From Anammoximicrobium sp032229885 (GTDB lineage Bacteria; Planctomycetota; Planctomycetia; Pirellulales; Pirellulaceae), in the NCBI GenBank assembly GCA_032229885.1, contig JAVYAJ010000163.1:1-21045 (forward strand): 21,045 bases of DNA, in the 5' to 3' direction. The position numbers and the translations under genes are program-made. The notes under the pieces are model-generated. The model did no database searches. It was not told where the DNA came from and saw only the letters and a program-made list of their open reading frames with translations. Shown one piece after another: positions 16,310 to 21,045 of the stretch (position 1 is the first letter of the stretch; the number at the start of each line of letters is the position of its first letter).

Positions 16310-17023
16310 CTATTGCAACTGCTTCAGCCGGATCTCTCGAAACTGGACGAGCATCGGCGGGCCCGCGTGCACCTGCAGCGCCAGGATCCCGTCCACACGC
16401 CCCTTGTCCGACTGGTTGTCCGTGACATCGACCGTCGTAAACCCGTTGACTTTGTGCACCAGATGATTGCCTCGGGCGATGATCGTGTAATCGTTCCAAC
16501 CTTCGTTTTGAATCGAGGCGGCGACGGCCTTTTCATCGCATGTCGGGGCGTCGGCGGCAACCGTCTTGGCGCCGTCCGCGCCGATCGTCACGCGTTGGCC
16601 GCGCAGGGCTAGGATTCCGCGCCCCCGCTCCTCGTACAGAATGCCCACGTAGCGACCGCTGGCGTCGAAATCCGCTTGATAGCCGCCGACGACAAAGTCA
16701 TCGTACTCGGTGCTCCGGTATTGGATGCCCGAGTTGCCGCCCACCATGCGAAACTGCAATCGCAACTCGAAATCAGCGAGCTTGCCGCCGCGCCAGATCA
16801 AGAACGTATTTCCCTTGGTCGGGTTCTCCGCCGTGGTCTGCCCTGTAATCACGTCGTCGCGAACCGACCAGAACTGCGGCTTGCCCTGCCACCCGTCGAG
16901 TGATCGGCCATCGAACAGACTGACAAAGCCGCCCTCCGCCTCGTCGGCGGCCCACGCCGCGCTGGCGAGCAGGCTCAGAACGCCCACAGCTAGCCCGCCG
17001 ACAAACCTCTTGCTGCCTCTCAT
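16310..17023 (-). CDS. Secreted DUF1080 (3-keto-disaccharide hydrolase-like) protein
   Basis: A 237-aa protein. Residues 1-24 are a signal peptide (basic start MRGSKR, hydrophobic core, AWA cleavage site). The rest is a DUF1080 domain of the concanavalin-like beta-sandwich type: FVSLFDGRSLDGW start, WSVRDDVITGQT, FLIWRGGKLADFELRLQFRM, NSGIQYRS, GYQADFD, WNDYTIIARGNHLVHKVNG and the final LQVHAGPPMLVQFREIRLKQL. Family members are abundant in planctomycetes. Some are described as 3-keto-disaccharide hydrolases, but the substrate of this one cannot be read from sequence. ATG 17023 is chosen over the longer frame because GAGGA precedes it and the signal peptide starts there. It stands alone, with a large gap upstream. 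Confidence 0.9.
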   Translation of the reverse strand: MRGSKRFVGGLAVGVLSLLASAAWAADEAEGGFVSLFDGRSLDGWQGKPQFWSVRDDVITGQTTAENPTKGNTFLIWRGGKLADFELRLQFRMVGGNSGIQYRSTEYDDFVVGGYQADFDASGRYVGILYEERGRGILALRGQRVTIGADGAKTVAADAPTCDEKAVAASIQNEGWNDYTIIARGNHLVHKVNGFTTVDVTDNQSDKGRVDGILALQVHAGPPMLVQFREIRLKQLQ

Positions 17024-17513
17024 GGTTGACTCCTCGATTCTATCGTGCCGCGTCGTAAAACAGTATCTCAAGCGCTCGCGTGTCGCGTCGCGTTCAAGCG
17101 AACGCTCTCGTTCGCCGAGATCGTCATTGTCTCCGCGATCCGCAAGGAGACTCCGTAAGGAGGCCTTGTCGGGCGAGCTTCGACCCGTCCCCGCCCGCGC
17201 GGGGCTCGGCGGTCCACCGGTTAGGCTCACCCACACGCCACAAAAATGCGCTCGGCTCGCGGCGAACGCGACAAAGGCGCCCCGCTCGCGATTGCTATTC
17301 ATACCAGGAAGCCCGCGCGAAATACAGTAGCGGACACGCGACGCGGCGCGGTTTATCGCGCAGCGCGCAGACTCGACGCCCGGATTTGACGACAGGCGGC
17401 TCCCTCCGAGACGGACTCGTGCGCTGCGGACAACAGGTGGCGGGCGGCCGTCGGCCGCGGAGGCGACGGCCGTGGGCCGCGGTCGCGTTCGAGCGCGTCT
17501 TGGGAATCACGCG
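17024..17513. other. Non-coding gap between the M50 protease and DUF1080 genes
   Basis: No gene is visible. The one distinct structure is a perfect 9-bp inverted repeat, CGGCCGTCG (17445-17453) with CGACGGCCG (17464-17472), about 40 bp beyond the protease stop. It lacks a U-tract, so it is at most a weak terminator. A promoter for the DUF1080 gene is expected near 17050-17150 but was not identified. Confidence 0.4.
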
Positions 17514-18593
17514 TCACTCGACGACGTGCAGCACTTGAGGCGGAAAGCACAGCACGGGGATGGCGAGCGAGGCGAGCCCCACAACAATTCGCAGCCAGCC
17601 CAGTTTAACAGTATCGTCGCGCGTAGGCGGGTGCGTCGTGCCGATCAGAAAGACGAGAAAGACCATCAGCGCCCAGCGATCCCACGTTCCCGTGCTCAGC
17701 ATGTACACGATGGCGCCGACCATGAAGGCGCGGGCAATCCAGTGGGAATTCTTGCCGAACAAGGCGTAGCTCACGTGGCCGCCGTCCAGTTGGCTGACGG
17801 GCAGCATGTTCAGGCCGGTGATCAGCAAGCCGACCCAGCCTGCCATGAAATACGGATTCAGATGGCTGCACCAGATCTGGTCGGCTTCGATCCCCGCCAC
17901 GTCGTATCCGGGCGGTGGATGCAAGGCCAACAGCGACCGGACGAGCAACGGCATGTCCAGCCGAAACGGGCCATGCCCCGGGGCGGTCAGGTCCAGGCGG
18001 GCGATGCCCATCAGCAGCACGGGGACGGCGACGACCAGCCCGGCCAACGGCCCGGCCAAACCGATGTCGAACATCTGCTTGCGATCGGCGCGTCGCCCGT
18101 CCATGCCGATGACCGCGCCCATCGTGCCCACCGGCGAGATCGGGAACGGGATGAAGTACGGCCAACTGGCCGGGATTTTGTAACGCAGCGTGGTCAGAAA
18201 GTGCCCCATCTCGTGCGTAAACAAGATCGCCAGCAAGCACACCATGTAGATCAACCCGTCCTGCCAATGGGCGATGATCGCCCGGCGGATCGGCATCGCA
18301 TCGGCGGCTTGCAGCCACTGTTCCAGATAGAAGATCGGCAGCCAGCCGACCGCGCCGACCCAGAACGTCGAGAGGCAGGTCGCACCGAACAGGATCAGCG
18401 GCAGCTTTTTCCGCCGCGGGCGGGCGGCGGATCGCTCGTCGGGCGCCGACGGGCCGCCCCGCGGCTCAGGCGGCTCAGGCGGCTCGACGAGCTCTGCCCA
18501 CACGTATCCCTCGCCGCCCGCGTTCGAACCTGCGGGGGGTATTCTCGAATTGTCGCCGGATTTCATGTGCGCAAGATACACTTGTTCCGGCAT
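17514..18593 (-). CDS. M50-family (site-2-type) intramembrane metalloprotease
   Basis: A 359-aa integral membrane protein with the zinc-protease signature HEMGH (His 127, Glu 128, His 131) in a hydrophobic segment and the second metal-ligand motif NMLPVSQLDGGH (Asp 270). The PFPISPVGTMGAVIGM and DIGLAGPLAGL stretches are as in the family branch that includes plant EGY proteins and many bacterial homologues. Such enzymes cleave substrates within the membrane, often anti-sigma factors; no anti-sigma gene is adjacent, so the substrate is unknown. No PDZ domain is present. The first 62 residues are polar with a PPEPPEP run, encoded by a 9-bp tandem repeat (18461-18485). Start is ATG 18593 or ATG 18566; neither has a strong Shine-Dalgarno. 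It is divergent from fumC. Confidence 0.9.
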   Translation of the reverse strand: MPEQVYLAHMKSGDNSRIPPAGSNAGGEGYVWAELVEPPEPPEPRGGPSAPDERSAARPRRKKLPLILFGATCLSTFWVGAVGWLPIFYLEQWLQAADAMPIRRAIIAHWQDGLIYMVCLLAILFTHEMGHFLTTLRYKIPASWPYFIPFPISPVGTMGAVIGMDGRRADRKQMFDIGLAGPLAGLVVAVPVLLMGIARLDLTAPGHGPFRLDMPLLVRSLLALHPPPGYDVAGIEADQIWCSHLNPYFMAGWVGLLITGLNMLPVSQLDGGHVSYALFGKNSHWIARAFMVGAIVYMLSTGTWDRWALMVFLVFLIGTTHPPTRDDTVKLGWLRIVVGLASLAIPVLCFPPQVLHVVE

Positions 18594-18784
18594 TCCGACT
18601 ACGGCACACTTCGATCTTGGCCGAGACGGCGGGCGAAGTTATCATACCCGGCAGGGATTTGTCTGCGCCCGGCCGACCGACGTCTGTTCCCGCGCCCGCC
18701 GGTCGCCCACGACACGACGAAACGCAACGGGCGGATTTGAAACGCAACGCGCCGCTTTAACGGAGCACAAACGGGGTGACGACC
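18594..18784. promoter_or_regulatory. Divergent intergenic region, M50 protease / fumC
   Basis: About 190 bp separate two oppositely oriented genes, so both promoters must lie here. I do not see a convincing -35/-10 pair or an operator palindrome. ACGGGGTG before the fumC ATG can act as its ribosome binding site. Confidence 0.35.
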
Positions 18785-20209
18785 ATGGCCAGTTTTCGCA
18801 TCGAGCGGGACTCGATGGGCGAAGTGCAGGTTCCTGCCAAGGCGTATTACGGGGCTCAGACGCAACGGGCCGTCGAGAATTTCCCGATCTCCGGCTGGAC
18901 GTTGCCGCCCGCGTTGATCCATGCGATGGGATTGGTCAAATACGCCTGCGGGGTTGCGAACCGCGACTTGGGCAAGTTGACCGGTTCGGGCAAGAATCCG
19001 CTGAACGACGCCCAGGTCGCGGCGATGCTGCAGGCCTGCCGCGAGGTGGCCGAAGGGATCCACGACGGCGAGTTTCCGGTCGACGTGTTCCAGACGGGCT
19101 CGGGCACGTCCAGCAATATGAACGTCAACGAGGTCATCGCCAACCGGGCCATCGAAGCGTTGGACGGCGATCGGTTTCGGCAGGAAAAGCCCGTGCATCC
19201 CAACGACCACGTGAACATGGGGCAGAGCACGAACGATATTTTCCCCACTTCGATCCACGTGGCCGTCGGCGTCGAGATCAAGAACGATTTGATTCCGGCG
19301 CTCCAGCGGCTGGCGGACACGCTCGCCCAAAAGGCCAAGGAGTGGGATCAGATCATCAAGATCGGCCGCACGCACCTGATGGACGCCACTCCGCTGCGCC
19401 TGGGCCAGGAGATCGGCGGGTTGGCGCGGCAGATCGAGCTGTCCATCCAACGCTGCCAGCAGGCGATCACGGCGGTGACCGAACTGCCCGTCGGCGGCAC
19501 GGCCGTCGGCTCGGGGATCAACACGCATCCCGAGTTCGGTCGTCGCGTCGCCGCCGTGCTGGCCGACGAGACGGGCATTCCGTTTATCGAGGCCGTCAAT
19601 CATTTCGAGGCCAACGCCCAGCGCGACGCCATCGTCGAGTGTCACGGCTATCTGCGGACGGTCGCCACGACGCTGTTCAACGTGGCCAACAACATCCGCT
19701 GGTTGGGCTCGGGGCCGCGGTGCGCGTTCTTCGAGGTCATTCTGCCGGACCGCCAGCCGGGCAGTTCGATCATGCCCGGCAAGGTCAACCCGGTGATGTG
19801 CGAGAGCATGATGCAGGTGGCCGCCCGCGTGCTGGGAAACGACCAGGCGCTGACGCTCAGCGGCGCGGCCGGAGGCCAGTTCCAGTTGAACATCATGATG
19901 CCCGTCATGGGGCACGCGGCGCTGGAGAGCATCCACCTGCTGGCGGCCGCGTCTCGGGCGTTTGTCGATTTTTGCGCCGAGGGGCTCGAAGCGAACCCGG
20001 CCGCGTGCGAAGCGTCGGTCGAACAAAGCTTGTCGATGGTGACCGCGCTGAATCCGTACATCGGCTACGAAGCTGCCGCCAAGCTGGCAAAGGATGCGTT
20101 TGCGACCGGCAAGACGATTCGTGAACTGTGCCGAGAACAAGGAATCCTGCCCGAAGCGACGCTGCGCCAGGCGCTGGATCCGGTGCGAATGACCGAGCCG
20201 CACGCGTAG
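18785..20209 (+). CDS. fumC: Fumarate hydratase, class II
   Basis: Class II fumarase reversibly hydrates fumarate to malate in the TCA cycle; it is a cytoplasmic homotetramer without an iron-sulfur cluster. The 474-aa length is typical. Visible signatures: MGEVQVPAKAYYGAQTQRA near the start, SGTSSNMNVNEVIANRA, HVNMGQSTNDIFPTSIH, GRTHLMDATPLRLGQE, GSSIMPGKVNP (about 326-336, the mobile loop motif of the superfamily) and GQFQLNIMMPV. This distinguishes it from aspartase, argininosuccinate lyase and adenylosuccinate lyase, although a fumarase/aspartase swap is always possible in this superfamily. A GTG at 18776 is an alternative start adding three residues; I prefer ATG 18785 because GGGGTG lies at proper spacing. 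It appears monocistronic. Confidence 0.95.
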   Translation: MASFRIERDSMGEVQVPAKAYYGAQTQRAVENFPISGWTLPPALIHAMGLVKYACGVANRDLGKLTGSGKNPLNDAQVAAMLQACREVAEGIHDGEFPVDVFQTGSGTSSNMNVNEVIANRAIEALDGDRFRQEKPVHPNDHVNMGQSTNDIFPTSIHVAVGVEIKNDLIPALQRLADTLAQKAKEWDQIIKIGRTHLMDATPLRLGQEIGGLARQIELSIQRCQQAITAVTELPVGGTAVGSGINTHPEFGRRVAAVLADETGIPFIEAVNHFEANAQRDAIVECHGYLRTVATTLFNVANNIRWLGSGPRCAFFEVILPDRQPGSSIMPGKVNPVMCESMMQVAARVLGNDQALTLSGAAGGQFQLNIMMPVMGHAALESIHLLAAASRAFVDFCAEGLEANPAACEASVEQSLSMVTALNPYIGYEAAAKLAKDAFATGKTIRELCREQGILPEATLRQALDPVRMTEPHA

Positions 20210-20535
20210 CGATCGGCCCAGTCGAGGCGCGGCTGTCCGCGGCTGATGACGGCCGGACATGGCACGCGCGTCGTGACGCGAAGCCCAGGGCGTAGCCCGA
20301 GATGACTTTCCGAGATCGCGCGGCCTCGCGCCGACGCGGCCGACGCGCGCGGGCCCAGAGGATGCGACCCGTGGCGGCTTGGCGTGAGACCGTTTTCACG
20401 CTTTGGGAAATTGTCGCTGGCCAAATCCGAGTGCTTCGTCAAGGCTGAATATGAGGGTGACCGCAGTCTTCAGACTACGGAAATCCGGTACGCTGGCCCG
20501 TACGACAACCCGAGAATTACGATTGGAGAACGCAC
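20210..20535. other. Non-coding gap after fumC
   Basis: No gene is recognisable. TGTCCG (20234-20239) and CGGACA (20254-20259) form a small perfect inverted repeat 25 bp after the fumC stop; it lacks a U-tract, so it is only a weak terminator candidate. Several G+C-rich short repeats occur near 20310-20360. Confidence 0.35.
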
Positions 20536-20641
20536 TAGGAGCGTGTCCGAGAAATGGGCTCGACACACAACATGTTGTGGAGGCGCGATCGCTAGCAACA
20601 CAACCTATTGTGGTATTTTGTAATACTCGGACACGCTCCTA
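20536..20641 (+). mobile_element. 106-bp MITE-like element, copy B (intact ends)
   Basis: The ends are a perfect 16-bp inverted repeat: TAGGAGCGTGTCCGAG at 20536-20551 and its complement at 20626-20641. If the outer TA is the duplicated target, the element proper is GGAGCG...CGCTCC. The interior has no gene; it contains ACAACATGTTGT, a small palindrome, and A+T-richer DNA than its surroundings. It is related to copy A at 14769-14874. TA target duplication is typical of IS630/Tc1-mariner elements and of some IS5-group elements, so the mobilising transposase could belong to either; none is in the window. Confidence 0.8.
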
Positions 20642-20954
20642 GGCGACCAGCGGGGACGACCCCGAGGCGACTACGAGCCGAACGCTTCGGTTGCGCGTCG
20701 CACTTCGACTCGACGCCGCGCCATCGAGAGACGCAGCCGGACGCCGGCCAGGGGAGACCTTATCCGGACGAAATCGCATTTCACAAGGAAAGTCTATTCC
20801 GGACCGAACAGTAGGGTCTTAGTCCGTATCGTGCGCGCACTGGGCGCGCATCTTGTACACCGGTCTGTACAGGACACTGGTGGGTTATGGGCACTAGAAC
20901 TCGTTTGGTGCAATTGCTATTGCATGACTTTTGCGCGGCACAGACGACCGGAAG
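20642..20954. other. Non-coding DNA between the MITE-like element and the right-edge repeats
   Basis: There is no convincing gene. Small structures: two TGTACA palindromes close together near 20855-20872, and a 6-bp inverted repeat TGCAAT-TGCT-ATTGCA at 20909-20924. Their role is unknown. Confidence 0.35.
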
Positions 20955-21045
20955 CGTGTTGGCCGAAGGCCATCACCAACGTAGCCTGGGGCAACGCCCC
21001 AGGAGTCAGAGATGATAGCAACCGTGTTGGCCGAAGGCCAACATC
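20955..21045. repeat. Cluster of intergenic palindromic repeats at the right edge
   Basis: CGTGTTGGCCGAAGGCCA occurs at 20955-20972 and again at 21023-21040; each contains the hairpin TGGCC-GAA-GGCCA. Between them CCTGGGGCAACGCCCCAGG (20985-21003) is a perfect 8-bp stem with a 3-nt loop. Alternating hairpins of two kinds look like a BIME-style composite repeat. Similar strings are familiar to me from planctomycete intergenic regions. The cluster probably continues beyond the window. Confidence 0.7.

Noticed and set aside
17472..18740. Plus-strand open frame (422 codons) opposite the M50 protease
   Set aside because: It is antisense to the HEMGH/LDGGH protein; extreme Gln/Arg/His content marks it as a shadow.
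18550..20260. Long open frames in other phases over fumC (524 codons plus, 553 codons minus)
   Set aside because: fumC is certain in its own frame; the others lack domains.
20384..20623. 79-codon open frame running into the MITE-like element
   Set aside because: About half of it is element sequence and there is no Shine-Dalgarno or domain.
20955..21045. CRISPR array at the right edge
   Set aside because: There are only two copies of the repeat, they are short palindromes, and the intervening DNA is itself a hairpin rather than a unique spacer.

Overview
The window reads as a GC-rich chromosomal segment from a planctomycete-like bacterium (probably Pirellulales or a relative). This is an inference. 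It rests on a planctomycete-style tyrosine recombinase, a secreted DUF1080 protein, a BRCT-MerR-TPR protein, long non-coding gaps, and scattered short palindromic repeats of the kind I associate with that phylum. No rRNA gene or taxonomic marker is present, so the assignment is moderate.

Layout. (1) 1-1968 is a decayed mobile region. A tRNA-Ser(GCT) gene with its own terminator lies next to a tyrosine recombinase gene. That gene is broken by an in-frame TGA and has lost the C-terminal end that carries the catalytic Tyr. The point of loss coincides with the start of a second element, whose helix-turn-helix transposase-like gene is frameshifted and runs off the left edge. (2) 2557-7152 is a plus-strand block with wide gaps: cardiolipin synthase, a BRCT/MerR/TPR protein, and an O-methyltransferase of the plant-type small-molecule family. 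(3) 7203-17023 is a minus-strand block. In transcription order it holds a DUF1080 protein, purA, an Hsp70-family protein followed after 36 bp by an exported PCMT/jelly-roll fusion, then a DUF2079 membrane protein overlapping a DUF423 membrane protein by 4 bp. (4) 17514-20209 is a divergent pair: an M50 site-2-type membrane metalloprotease (minus) and class II fumarase fumC (plus). (5) 20210-21045 has no gene but carries a small inverted-repeat element and a cluster of palindromic repeats.

The most interesting structure outside genes is a pair of 106-bp elements (14769-14874 and 20536-20641). They have equal length, related sequence along their whole length, inverted ends and TA at both borders. 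They look like two copies of one non-autonomous (MITE-like) family. One copy sits so that the first three bases of its end form the purA stop codon. If it is removed on paper, the purA frame stays open for more than 100 codons.

Functionally, the intact genes are mostly housekeeping or envelope genes: phospholipid synthesis, purine synthesis, TCA cycle and membrane proteins. The Hsp70/PCMT pair suggests protein quality control. I see no CRISPR array, rRNA, toxin-antitoxin system or recognisable defence system. Starts were trimmed from the longest open frames where the domain boundary or a Shine-Dalgarno sequence called for it.
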